From: Lysobacterales bacterium
Lineage (GTDB): Bacteria; Pseudomonadota; Gammaproteobacteria; Xanthomonadales; Marinicellaceae
Direction of reading: 5' to 3'
Assembly: GCA_027067055.1 (NCBI GenBank)
Contig: JAMOMK010000131.1
Location: 1 to 64,000, forward strand
Length of the DNA: 64,000 nt
Shown here: piece after piece, positions 39,934 to 48,927 of the stretch
Numbering within the stretch: the first letter of the stretch is position 1
Layout of the letters: each line of letters opens with the position of its first letter
Translations under genes and position numbers: made by a program
The notes under the pieces: generated by a model
Databases searched by the model: none
The model's input: only the letters and a program-made list of their open reading frames with translations
Told to the model about the DNA's origin: nothing

Positions 39934-40963
39934 TTCGCTCACTAGTGTCCGGTTAAATTTATTCATACGAACTCCAGACTAATTTGGGATTTGGGTATTA
40001 ACTTTTGTTTTTGCCTTTGCCGTTGGTAATAATTGGTGTTTATGCTATCTTTAACAAATAAACCATGTTTGTAAATCAATTAATTTCAACCAAGTTTTTG
40101 AGGCTTATTGCATTAATTTCATAAGCAAATAACGAATTAAGGCAGTATAAATTTGGATTTTAACAGCATTTTCAGATTGCCCAAAATAGCTTTTAAGCTT
40201 CAGCTTCTGTTTAATCCATTTGAAAAATAATTCTATTTGCCAACGTTGTTTGTACAAATCAGCCATCTCTTGAGCATCTCTATTAAAGTCATTGGTGATG
40301 ATTTTCATCGGCTTTTTGTCTTCTCTAAATATTGTAACTAAGCGAATATTTTTATTGGCATATTTGTTTTTCTTACCAGCTCTTGGCCTGGTATTAGTTA
40401 AATGTATTATTTGGTCTGACTTAATTGTCGCATGATTTTCTCGTGAAATTTCTAGTTCTTTGACTACCTTTTTAGCTGTGTTTGTTTTAGTTCTCGTTAC
40501 AAAAACAGCTTCTTCTTCGTTGATTTCATGCCACCAATCATAGTCTACATAGCCTTTATCTATAACGTATGTGAAACCTTTTTGTATTTGGATATGATTT
40601 TTTGCATCTGTGATGTCATTAATATTCGGTGGTGTGATATTGACATAGGTTGGGCTGTTTGTATCACTTCTTAATTCCAAATGTATTTTCAATCCAGTAG
40701 TTCGATTGGTTTTGTTTTCTCATTGTACAATTTGCCCATAAAGCATAAGGTTCATTAAATTCATTGTTTTGAATTTTTTGACGTACTTGTCTGCTTGCTC
40801 TATCTTTATAATTTTTTAAATGTATTTATTGGAAAACAATTCATTAGTTGTGGAAATCGTGTAATGTTTTTTAAGTCTAGTAACAGGGTTTATAGCCCTT
40901 AAAACATTACATTGCAATAATTTAACTAACTCCTTCATTTTTTGCCGGGCACTAGTGTGCGAA
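39934..40963. mobile_element. Decayed IS4-family insertion sequence
   Basis: About 1.03 kb bounded by imperfect 19-bp inverted repeats: TTCGCTCACTAGTGTCCGG (39934-39952) and, on the other strand, TTCGCACACTAGTGCCCGG (40945-40963), 17 of 19 identical. The inside holds a single-frame transposase remnant with two stops and an internal deletion. Some flanking bases may be counted in the repeat. No clear target duplication is visible. Confidence 0.75.
40105..40938 (-). pseudogene. IS4-family transposase remnant (DUF4372 type)
   Basis: One frame of 278 codons from ATG 40938, broken by TAA after about 40 codons and by TGA near 40708. The N-terminal DUF4372 part reads QADKYVKKFKTMNLMNLM, then about 100 residues are missing. 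The rest carries the DDE core (VIDKGYVDYDWWHEINEEEA for the second Asp) and the IS4 Y-R-E-K signature YKQRWQIELFFKWIKQKLK. The first catalytic Asp region is in the deleted segment, so it cannot be active. Confidence 0.85.
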
Positions 40964-40993
40964 GACAGGAATCTCGCAAACAAAACTTTCCAG

Positions 40994-41524
40994 TTATTTT
41001 TCTAATTCGCTAAATAAATCATTGGTCATTTTCTTAGCCATTTCTAAATCATATTTATTATTCTTATAAGTAGAAACATGAATCAAGTTGCCGTTTTTCA
41101 GTGCTGAAATCTGATCGGCTCCACCTGTACGATTATAAGCCTCATCACCAACTCCAGAAATCTTCTCTATTCTTCCCTTTTCTTTAAAGTAAGAAATAGA
41201 AGATTCTAAATAACTTTCATCCGCTTCACCAATTACACCCAGCGTTAAAGAAACATCGTATTCTGAATTTTCAAATTTAAAACGAGCTGAACAAAGTGGA
41301 TAGGTACGCCCTCCTTCTTTTAACATAGTAATCTCTGCACTAGCATATTTTGATTGAATAAAATCTTTACTCAATACGGAACAGGCTAAAAGTTTTTCTG
41401 CCTTTTGGGCTGGTTTATTGTTTGAAGTAGGCTTGTTTGATGAATCACTTGCACTTGTAGAGTTTTCATTTCCACAAGAGACTAACATCAAAATTGATGA
41501 TAAAATGACAATTGTTCTTTTCAT
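40994..41524 (-). CDS. Lipoprotein of unknown function
   Basis: 176 aa from ATG 41524. MKRTIVILSSILMLVSCGNE is a lipoprotein signal with the lipobox LVSC, followed by a Ser/Asn/Lys-rich linker (residues 20-45). The globular part starts at LLACSVLSKDFIQ and ends in amphipathic helices; two further Cys could form a disulfide. The sequence resembles small envelope proteins that bind an unknown ligand, but I do not recognise the family. The gene starts 31 bp from a long palindromic element. Confidence 0.75.
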   Translation of the reverse strand: MKRTIVILSSILMLVSCGNENSTSASDSSNKPTSNNKPAQKAEKLLACSVLSKDFIQSKYASAEITMLKEGGRTYPLCSARFKFENSEYDVSLTLGVIGEADESYLESSISYFKEKGRIEKISGVGDEAYNRTGGADQISALKNGNLIHVSTYKNNKYDLEMAKKMTNDLFSELEK

Positions 41525-41554
41525 AGTTTTTCCTAAATATTGTTTAACTAACAT

Positions 41555-41718
41555 TAGAGGTATATGCATAACTATGGGCGAATGGGATGGAGATACACAT
41601 TGAGCTAGTTTTTTCTCTAAAAATTGAATCTATAGTCATTCTATAGTTTGGTTTTTAGAGGGAAAAATAGCCAATGTGGGCTACATTCCCACCGTTTTTA
41701 GTTATGCATATACCTCTA
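41555..41718. repeat. 164-bp imperfect palindrome (MITE-like)
   Basis: The two halves match almost end to end: terminal GAGGTATATGCATAACT is perfect and flanked by TA on both sides; inner blocks (CACATTG-GCTA, TTTTTC-CTCTAAAAA, CTATAG) recur in order around a central TCATT. Such structure with TA-flanked ends is typical of non-autonomous elements mobilised by IS630/Tc1-like or similar transposases. It occupies the divergent promoter region of the lipoprotein and TPR genes. No second copy was seen in this window. Confidence 0.7.
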
Positions 41719-41846
41719 TTATACGTTTAATTATCGTCTTTGGTGACAAATTATTATACTTGGATTCAGAGAGTAAATATTTTCACTTTACAATGAGACC
41801 TTTATTGTTGATAATAATAACATTAATAAATACACGAGTAATTGCA

Positions 41847-42641
41847 ATGAAAACCACAAACTGGGCACAACTTCCTGATGACTTTAAATTTGACTATGAT
41901 TTAGAACAACTCACCCAAGTTTGGGAGCAATTACATATTGGCGATCAAGAAGTTTACCCGCTAGATTATGAAGGCGATACAGAGGCTCTAAGCTTACAAG
42001 CCAATGCTTGGTTGCAATTTCATAATGGTGATTTTGCACAAGCAGCACAAATGGCTTTAGAAATGGGTGAAGATGGCGTCATTATACTCGCTCGCTCCAT
42101 TGCTGCTTATTGTGATTATTTGTGTGAAGATGAAGACGAAGTGCTAGCCTTATTAAAGGAATGTATGGACAAATGTGAAAGTGCAGCACTCGCCCTACCC
42201 GATTTTGCTAACTATCATTTTGTTTGCGCTCTCATTATGGGACGTTATTCTCAACGTATTTCTATCACTAAAGCTCTTTCTCAGGGCTTGGGTGGGAAAA
42301 TTAAATCTTATTTAGAGAAAACACTTGAACTCGAACCCAACCATGCCGAAGCTCATACCGCTATGGGTTTGTACCATGCAGAAATAATTGATAAAGTTGG
42401 TGTTATGCTTGGTGGTTTAACTTATGGCGCTAAAAAGCCCATTGCCATGAAGCATTTTGAAACCTCGCTTGAGCTTAACCCTGATACTGCCATTACTTCT
42501 ATCGAGTTTGCTAATGGTTTGTTATTATTAGGCGCGAATACAAGTAAAGCCAGTAAACACTACCAACATGCAGCACAATGCAATGCCCTGGATGCACTAC
42601 AAAACTGCGATGTCAGCTTTGCTCAAGAACAAATTGACTGA
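41847..42641 (+). CDS. TPR-repeat protein
   Basis: 264 aa from ATG 41847 (MKTTNWAQLPDDFKF). An upstream frame back to 41676 would start in the palindrome and add a non-conserved hydrophobic stretch. No signal peptide. Helical repeats include ALSLQANAWLQFHNGDFAQA, YLEKTLELEPNHAEAHTAMG and HFETSLELNPDTAITSIEFA, typical TPR pairs, and the central part resembles TPR-containing mitochondrial RMDN-like proteins. The function is unknown, probably a cytoplasmic protein-interaction role. Confidence 0.7.
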   Translation: MKTTNWAQLPDDFKFDYDLEQLTQVWEQLHIGDQEVYPLDYEGDTEALSLQANAWLQFHNGDFAQAAQMALEMGEDGVIILARSIAAYCDYLCEDEDEVLALLKECMDKCESAALALPDFANYHFVCALIMGRYSQRISITKALSQGLGGKIKSYLEKTLELEPNHAEAHTAMGLYHAEIIDKVGVMLGGLTYGAKKPIAMKHFETSLELNPDTAITSIEFANGLLLLGANTSKASKHYQHAAQCNALDALQNCDVSFAQEQID

Positions 42642-42676
42642 CATTGATTGAACAAAGCAATCAATTAGGTTAAATC

Positions 42677-42718
42677 ATTGCTAATTATGCAAAATAAAAT
42701 AAAATGATTAGCTTTTTT
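42677..42718 (+). terminator. Possible terminator between the TPR gene and eptA
   Basis: GCTAAT and ATTAGC flank a 22-base loop and are followed by TTTTTT. A second 7-bp stem (TTGATTG/CAATCAA, 42645-42665) precedes it. Both are AT-rich, so the call is weak. Confidence 0.35.
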
Positions 42719-42744
42719 AAATAGAGTATTTCTAGAGCACTCTC

Positions 42745-44382
42745 ATGCTAATAAGTCCTATTAACAAATCAACAGCTAACTTGAAACCGTGGCAATTACA
42801 TTTAATTGCTAGTCTTTTTTTATTGCTGATCTATAACTTTCCTTTTTGGAGTGAAATCAAATCCATTCTAAACCCCCAAGGCATTAGTGACTGGTTGTTT
42901 ATGGGTTCTATCCTTGTGCTATTACTCACTTTAATTAATCTACTGTTCCATCTATTATGTTACCGATTAACTTATAAAATTATTTATATCTTTGTTTTTA
43001 TCGGTTCATCCATGTCATTGTATTTTATTCAACAGTACAACATCATAATTGATCGGGATATGGTTCAAAATGTGATAGAAACAAATCCCAGTGAAGCATT
43101 TGATTTTGTTAATTCTACACTGTTTATTTATCTATTTTTCTTAGGTATTTTACCACTGGTTATTCTATTTAAATTACGGGTAAAATTTAGCTCATTTAAA
43201 CTAGAATTAATGACTCGATTGAAAGTCCTTGCCAGTAGCCTTGTTATTATAGTGATTGTTTTGTATGTGAGTTACCCCACTTATGCATCACTTGCTCGCG
43301 GAAACCGTCATATCTCACATATCATCGTGCCCAGTAATTTTATTTTTGCTAGTATTTCTTACACTCAACAAAAGTTTAAAAGTGCAGGTATGCCTCTTGC
43401 AAAAATAAGCCAAGATGTAAAACTCGGTCAATTATGGCAAAAGAAAAAAGAAAAGACAGTTGTCATTTTAGTCTTGGGAGAAACTGCCAGAGCGGATCAT
43501 TTTTCGCTGAATGGTTATGACAAAATAACCAACCCAAAGTTAGCACAACAAAACATCATTAACTTTGAACAAACAACATCCTGTGGAACCAGTACTGCGA
43601 TTTCACTGCCTTGTATGTTTTCACATTTAGATAGGGATAATTTTTCAAAAAACACAGCTAACAATAGTGAAAACATTCTTGATTTTATTGCCAACAGTGG
43701 TTTTTCTGTGCAATGGCGCGACAACAACACGGGTTGCAAAGGCATTTGTGAACGTGTTGATTTTATTGATTTAACCAAAGAAAAAAATAACCCCTTATGT
43801 GAAACAGGTGAATGTTTTGATAAAATTTTGTTAAAAGACCTTACACAACAAATCATTGACAACCCAAACAATCAAGTTATTGTGATGCATCAAAAAGGCT
43901 CGCATGGTCCCAGTTATTATTTACGTTACCCTAAAGAATTTGAGCAATTCACACCCGTATGTGCTTCTAATAAATTACAAAATTGTGACCCTAAAGATAT
44001 AAATAATGCTTATGACAACACCATTTTGTATACAGATCATGTAGTAAATCAAGTCATTGAAGAGCTAAAACAACTACCAAGTGATTACAATACGGCGTTA
44101 ATGTATATTTCTGATCATGGTGAATCATTGGGAGAAAATAACATTTACTTGCACGGCACTCCTTATTTTATGGCACCTGATACTCAAACTCATGTACCAT
44201 TTCTTATGTGGTTCTCTAATAGGTTCTCTGAAAACTTTAAAATCAATACGGACTGTTTATCACAAAAAACGGAAGAGCCATTCTCACATGACAACCTATT
44301 TCATTCAATGCTAGGCTTATTAGATTTAGAAACATCCTATTATCAACCTGAAAAAGATATATTTGCAACTTGTCGCCGTTAA
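42745..44382 (+). CDS. eptA: Phosphoethanolamine transferase (EptA/MCR family)
   Basis: 545 aa. Five N-terminal membrane segments (residues about 20-190), then a periplasmic sulfatase-fold domain: VVILVLGETARADHFSLNGY (metal site), catalytic Thr in SCGTSTAISLPCMFSHL, VMHQKGSHGPSYY and YISDHGESLGENNIYLHG. Several Cys pairs match the disulfides of the family. It adds phosphoethanolamine to lipid A or related lipids, which lowers surface charge and can reduce polymyxin binding. A PAP2 phosphatase follows after 5 bp. Confidence 0.92.
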   Translation: MLISPINKSTANLKPWQLHLIASLFLLLIYNFPFWSEIKSILNPQGISDWLFMGSILVLLLTLINLLFHLLCYRLTYKIIYIFVFIGSSMSLYFIQQYNIIIDRDMVQNVIETNPSEAFDFVNSTLFIYLFFLGILPLVILFKLRVKFSSFKLELMTRLKVLASSLVIIVIVLYVSYPTYASLARGNRHISHIIVPSNFIFASISYTQQKFKSAGMPLAKISQDVKLGQLWQKKKEKTVVILVLGETARADHFSLNGYDKITNPKLAQQNIINFEQTTSCGTSTAISLPCMFSHLDRDNFSKNTANNSENILDFIANSGFSVQWRDNNTGCKGICERVDFIDLTKEKNNPLCETGECFDKILLKDLTQQIIDNPNNQVIVMHQKGSHGPSYYLRYPKEFEQFTPVCASNKLQNCDPKDINNAYDNTILYTDHVVNQVIEELKQLPSDYNTALMYISDHGESLGENNIYLHGTPYFMAPDTQTHVPFLMWFSNRFSENFKINTDCLSQKTEEPFSHDNLFHSMLGLLDLETSYYQPEKDIFATCRR

Positions 44383-44387
44383 CAATT

Positions 44388-45065
44388 ATGAATAAACTAT
44401 TACCTCCTTTTCCATTGTTAGTGATTTTAGTTTTATCATTAATTAGCTTGCTTGTTATACATACCTTTAATTTAGACTTTTACTTTGCCGATTTGCTTTA
44501 TAACACTCACTCAGAATGGATTTACAAAGAAGCATGGATTACGACACAGTTATTACATCGTTATGCTAAATATTTATTAATATTGTGCTATCTAGTTTTT
44601 GTGTTTTGGACTTTTATTAGCTACTCTAAAAATAAGTTTGATTTATATCCCAGCCTTGTATTAATGGGTGCTTTATTATTAGGAACTTTGGCAGTTTCCA
44701 GTTTAAAGCAATTGTTTGATGTCGACTGCCCATGGGATTTAATTCAATATGGTGGCACTAAGCCATTCATGAGCATATGGGCCTATAAGTCAGATTTTTT
44801 GCCGTCTTCTGGCTGCTTCCCTGCGGCTCATGCTAGTGCCGGTTTCACCTTGATTTCTACCTATTATTTCTTTAGATTATTTAAACCAAAATACAAGAAC
44901 ATTGCCTTAGGTGTAACTTTATTTATTGGGTTTGGGCTTGGTCTGGTTCAACAGTTTCGTGGAGCCCATTTTTTTTCACATGATATTGCCTCTTTAATTG
45001 TGTGTATACTTGTTAATCATCTCATTTTCTCAATTGCTTTTAGAGATAAAAAATACCACAATTAA
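44388..45065 (+). CDS. PAP2-family membrane phosphatase (lipid A phosphatase-like)
   Basis: 225 aa from ATG 44388, five to six membrane segments. The PAP2 active site is present with an atypical first motif: KQLFDVDCPWD (Cys in place of Arg), SSGCFPAAHASAGF for motif 2 and FRGAHFFSHD for motif 3. The KxxxxxDCPW variant occurs in PAP2 proteins encoded next to eptA. It probably removes or transfers lipid phosphate at the periplasmic face, so the pair could act in sequence on lipid A. That coupling is inference from gene order. Confidence 0.88.
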   Translation: MNKLLPPFPLLVILVLSLISLLVIHTFNLDFYFADLLYNTHSEWIYKEAWITTQLLHRYAKYLLILCYLVFVFWTFISYSKNKFDLYPSLVLMGALLLGTLAVSSLKQLFDVDCPWDLIQYGGTKPFMSIWAYKSDFLPSSGCFPAAHASAGFTLISTYYFFRLFKPKYKNIALGVTLFIGFGLGLVQQFRGAHFFSHDIASLIVCILVNHLIFSIAFRDKKYHN

Positions 45066-45081
45066 GTTGGAGTTACATTTT

Positions 45082-45636
45082 TTATTTAACAGCCAATTCA
45101 CCCAGAAACTGACGATAATACTGAAGTTCCTCAATAGATTCTCTTACATCATCCATTGCTAAGTGATTGCCTTTTTTTTCATAACCATCAAGAATAGATG
45201 GATTCCAACGACTAAACAACTCTTTTATTGAGCTGACATCAATTTGACGATAGTGAAAATAATTTTCTAAATCTGGCATCCACTTAGCCAAAAAGCGTCT
45301 ATCTTGGCATATTGTATTACCGCACATAGGGGATGAATGAATGGGAACATGCTCGGACAAAAACTCAATTGAAAGTTGCTGTGCATCTTGTATCGTAATA
45401 TCAGACTCTTCTACTCGTGCCCATAGACCAGAATCGGTGTGGTGTTCAGTATTCCACTCATCCATCTTTTCCAATATTGATGTGGGTTGATGAATTGCCA
45501 TCGCCTCACCTTCTGCTATAGTGTTTAAGTTTTTATCTGTAACGATTAAAGCGATTTCGATTATGCGGTCTTTTAACGGGTTTAAACCTGTCATTTCTAA
45601 ATCTATCCAGATTAAATTCGACTTTTTGTCAATCAT
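45082..45636 (-). CDS. orn: Oligoribonuclease
   Basis: 184 aa, DEDDh exonuclease. [20 protein letters not shown] holds the first Asp/Glu pair, [19 protein letters not shown] the second Asp and [15 protein letters not shown] the last His and Asp. It degrades 2-5 nt RNA fragments and pGpG to mononucleotides. It is divergent from rsgA, as in E. coli. Confidence 0.96.
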   Translation of the reverse strand: MIDKKSNLIWIDLEMTGLNPLKDRIIEIALIVTDKNLNTIAEGEAMAIHQPTSILEKMDEWNTEHHTDSGLWARVEESDITIQDAQQLSIEFLSEHVPIHSSPMCGNTICQDRRFLAKWMPDLENYFHYRQIDVSSIKELFSRWNPSILDGYEKKGNHLAMDDVRESIEELQYYRQFLGELAVK

Positions 45637-45702
45637 TTAGTTTTCCTTTAAAAATTTTGCCCTATTTTACCTAAAGTCACTCGAAATATGTAAAATACTT
45701 TT

Positions 45703-46575
45703 ATGAAAAAATATCGCGTCATATCCACTCAAAAACAAACAGCGTTGGTTCTTAACACCCAAAGTAATGAGGAACAAGCCAGCTTCTTTGCACGCAAAGA
45801 GAAACCAATTTGTGGAGATTATGTGGAGATCCAACACAACAAAAATGAACAGCTAATAAGCAACATCTTGCCACGAAAAAACATATTTGCCCGTGCTAAT
45901 CATAAAGGCAAAAAACAAAATATTGCGGCTAATGTTGATAACCAAATTATCGTTGTCGCTGTCGAACCAGAGCCAACTCGTGACTTAATAAATCGTTACA
46001 TCATTGGTGCTCACCATTGTGGAACGCAACCCATTATTGTGTTTAATAAAAACGACATTGATGGCACTTTTTTTGACAAAACTATTAAACTGTACAAGAA
46101 ACTTGGCATTAAAACCATCTCCACTAACACCAAAACACAAACCAACTTTGATGAGCTTTTAGAGCTAATGGTCGATAAAACCTCTATTTTTGTTGGTATG
46201 AGTGGTGTTGGCAAGTCTTCTATCAGTGAGTTGGTGTTGGATAAATATATTAAAACAGGTGAAATTTCCAAAAAAACAGGTAAAGGATCACACGTTACAT
46301 CAGTCACACAACTTTATAAAATACCAAACTCAACTGGATTTTTGATTGACTCTCCCGGTGTTTGGGAATACGGCTTATGGAAAATGGATGCTGTTGATAT
46401 TGCTGCTGGGTTTAAAGAGTTTCATGATTTTATTGGGCTGTGTAAGTTTAGTAACTGCACACATACACACGAGCCAAAATGTGGTGTTAAACAAGCAGTA
46501 GAAGATAAGAAAATTACAAATTTACGCTACAATTCTTACTTAAGGATAATGGATTCAATGAAATATTGGGATTAG
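45703..46575 (+). CDS. rsgA: Ribosome small subunit GTPase RsgA
   Basis: 290 aa with the circularly permuted GTPase: an N-terminal OB-fold, then VFNKNDID (G4), FVGMSGVGKSS (G1), a KGSHVT-type switch and IDSPGVWEYGL (G3). The C-terminal zinc domain reads CKFSNCTHTHEPKCGVKQAV. It checks late 30S maturation. It ends in TAG, which shows TAG works as a stop here. Confidence 0.95.
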   Translation: MKKYRVISTQKQTALVLNTQSNEEQASFFARKEKPICGDYVEIQHNKNEQLISNILPRKNIFARANHKGKKQNIAANVDNQIIVVAVEPEPTRDLINRYIIGAHHCGTQPIIVFNKNDIDGTFFDKTIKLYKKLGIKTISTNTKTQTNFDELLELMVDKTSIFVGMSGVGKSSISELVLDKYIKTGEISKKTGKGSHVTSVTQLYKIPNSTGFLIDSPGVWEYGLWKMDAVDIAAGFKEFHDFIGLCKFSNCTHTHEPKCGVKQAVEDKKITNLRYNSYLRIMDSMKYWD

Positions 46576-46593
46576 ATTTACCAACAAATAACT

Positions 46594-48297
46594 ATGACAA
46601 ACAAACAATTAAATATCACTGATTCACGTCGTTTAACTGGTCCAAACTTATTTTGGAATAAGGCAGGAGCAATTTTGGATGTTGAAATTTTAGGGCTAGA
46701 TAAAGATAGGGTCATTACTTTATGGACTAAACATTGCCGAACTTTACTGGATGCTTTAAATTGGAAAAAAGAACAAATCACCCATCGCATTTATGAGGGC
46801 GGTGCTAGTTTGGTTATATCAGCACCGATTGATTGTTTGTATGCTGCTACGGAAATAACAGAAGCTGCTTGGGCAGTAACAGATAATGAGCTGAATGACA
46901 AGTTAGTTGAAGTAGAACCTATTATTGCTCGTTTGAATAAAGAAATTACAGAAGAGCTAAACCCTAAACTCATTGCGTTACAAAAAGCCGCTGCACACAA
47001 AAAAGTTAAGTTTTTATCTGATGATGACGATATTTCACTAGGTTATGGAGAAACTTGTCAAGTTTATGCTGTTAATAATTTACCCAATATTGAAGATATT
47101 GATTGGAGCTCTATTAAAGACATTCCCGTGGCAATGGTCACAGGCACCAACGGCAAATCCACTACTGTTCGCTTAGCTAGTTCAGTTGTAAAAGCCGCTG
47201 GGTTACGTTGCGGCATTACCTCAACAGATTATATTCGTGTCGGTGACAAAATATTGGACGCAGGTGATTATTCAGGTCCGGGTGGTGCCCGCACCCTACT
47301 TCGTCACCCTGAAACGCAAACCGCTTTACTCGAAGTGGCACGCGGTGGCATGTTGCGTAGAGGACTTGGTGTCAACCAAGCCACTTGTGTTGTCGTTACC
47401 AATGTTGCTGAAGACCATTTGGGAGAATATGGCATTAATACCTTGAGTGACATGGTTAAAGCCAAGTTTACCGTCAGGCAATCAATTAACAAGGAGCAAG
47501 ATTTAATTTTGAATGCCGATGATGTCGGCAGTGTCAATTTTGCACAAACATTAGACAATACCATTGTTTGGTTTTCATGGAATGCTGACAATCCAATCAT
47601 TCAACAACACATTATACATGGGGGTAAGGTGTGCTTTATAGAAGACGGCTTTATTATTTATCACGATGGTACTCAAAAACAATCAATTGTTGCCGTTAAA
47701 GATATTCCAATTACCTTTGGAGGCGCAGCTAAACACAATGTTCATAATGCCTTAGTTGTTACTGCTATGTGTCGCGCATTAGGCTTTAATAATGCAACCA
47801 TTGCCCAAGGTTTAAAAGACTTTGATAGCACACCAGAGAACAATCCAGGGCGAGGAAATCGTTTTGATTTCAATGGCATAACAGCGATAGTTGATTTTGC
47901 TCATAATGAACATGGACTCGCATTAATGGCGCAAACAATTAAAGATATGCCTGCTAAACGCCGTTTAGTTATGATGGGTCAAGCTGGAGATAGAAGCGAT
48001 GAGTTAATTCAAGGCTTAGTTAAATCAGCTCTAATAGCAGTACCCGATTGTTTGGTTATTTGTGAGATGGTTAGTCATTTGCGTGGACGTAAAAAAGGCG
48101 TTATCCCTAAAATTATTCACGATTATGCTATTTCTCAAGGCATGACGGAACAACAAATAATTCACGCTGAAGATACTGTTGAAGGAACAAAAAAAGCCTT
48201 AGAATGGGCACAGTCAGGTGATTTATTATTAATACTGGGGCTAACTAACCGTGAAAAAATTATTGAAATATTAACTCAAGTATCACAATCAGGCTGA
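46594..48297 (+). CDS. Stand-alone Mur ligase (cyanophycin-synthetase-like)
   Basis: 567 aa. The central ATPase domain has MVTGTNGKSTTVRLASSV, EVARGGMLRRGLGVNQATC and TNVAEDHLGEYG, most like the Mur-ligase half of cyanophycin synthetase. The last 150 residues are the Mur C-terminal domain (AIVDFAHNEHGLALMAQTIK; MMGQAGDRSDELIQGL). The first 150 residues are a separate domain, not the ATP-grasp module of CphA. It should make an amide bond by acyl-phosphate chemistry with an unknown substrate. No muramoyl or cyanophycinase gene is nearby. Its 3' end overlaps that of maiA by 22 bp. Confidence 0.8.
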   Translation: MTNKQLNITDSRRLTGPNLFWNKAGAILDVEILGLDKDRVITLWTKHCRTLLDALNWKKEQITHRIYEGGASLVISAPIDCLYAATEITEAAWAVTDNELNDKLVEVEPIIARLNKEITEELNPKLIALQKAAAHKKVKFLSDDDDISLGYGETCQVYAVNNLPNIEDIDWSSIKDIPVAMVTGTNGKSTTVRLASSVVKAAGLRCGITSTDYIRVGDKILDAGDYSGPGGARTLLRHPETQTALLEVARGGMLRRGLGVNQATCVVVTNVAEDHLGEYGINTLSDMVKAKFTVRQSINKEQDLILNADDVGSVNFAQTLDNTIVWFSWNADNPIIQQHIIHGGKVCFIEDGFIIYHDGTQKQSIVAVKDIPITFGGAAKHNVHNALVVTAMCRALGFNNATIAQGLKDFDSTPENNPGRGNRFDFNGITAIVDFAHNEHGLALMAQTIKDMPAKRRLVMMGQAGDRSDELIQGLVKSALIAVPDCLVICEMVSHLRGRKKGVIPKIIHDYAISQGMTEQQIIHAEDTVEGTKKALEWAQSGDLLLILGLTNREKIIEILTQVSQSG

Positions 48298-48917
48298 TTC
48301 TCGGGCATTGCATCTATAAACGCCTGCTGAGTTAAGCAGTAAGTATTAATTTTTTCAATCAATGGATAATCATCTAATGGAACATTAAATCTATTAGCAT
48401 TATAGACTTGTGCCACTAAAAAAATATCCGCAATACTGACTTTATTACCAAAACAAAACTTACCTGCTGTTCTGTTTAATTGTAGCTCAATTGCAGTAAA
48501 GCCTTCATGTATCCAATGTGCATACCATTTATCTACTTGCTCTTGTTGCCAGTCCACACCTTTTAAATATTTGAGAACACGCAAATTATTTAATGGATGA
48601 ATATCACAAGCAATACTTAGTGCTATGGCTTTTGCTTGAGCTTTTTTGATTATATTATTTGGGTATACAGAGTTTCTTGGATAAATTTCTTCTAAATAAT
48701 CAATTATAGATAAAGATTGCGTTAATATTTGACCATCATCAAGCTCTAGTGCCGGCACTAAAGATTGAGGATTTAATGATTTATAATCAATTTGATGGTG
48801 TTGCCCACCATCTTTAACTAGATGAATAGCTTTATATTCACAATCTAACTGCTTAATATTTAAAGCAATTCTCACTCTATATGCAGCTGTGCTTCGCCAA
48901 TAACTATATAATTTCAT
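48276..48917 (-). CDS. maiA: Maleylacetoacetate isomerase (zeta-class GST)
   Basis: 213 aa from ATG 48917; an upstream ATG (48938) lies in the 3' end of the preceding protease gene. The zeta-class signature YSYWRSTAAYRVRIALNIK is at the N-terminus with the active-site Ser, then NPQSLVPALELDDG and SLSIIDYLEE. It isomerises maleylacetoacetate in tyrosine/phenylalanine breakdown with glutathione. Other pathway genes are not in the window. Confidence 0.9.
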   Translation of the reverse strand: MKLYSYWRSTAAYRVRIALNIKQLDCEYKAIHLVKDGGQHHQIDYKSLNPQSLVPALELDDGQILTQSLSIIDYLEEIYPRNSVYPNNIIKKAQAKAIALSIACDIHPLNNLRVLKYLKGVDWQQEQVDKWYAHWIHEGFTAIELQLNRTAGKFCFGNKVSIADIFLVAQVYNANRFNVPLDDYPLIEKINTYCLTQQAFIDAMPENQPDCDT

Positions 48918-48927
48918 ACTCTTTTTA

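Noticed and set aside
41676-41846. Longer start of the TPR protein and of the lipoprotein inside the palindrome
   Set aside because: Both longer frames translate palindrome DNA. Clear internal starts exist at 41847 and 41524, the latter giving a lipoprotein signal.
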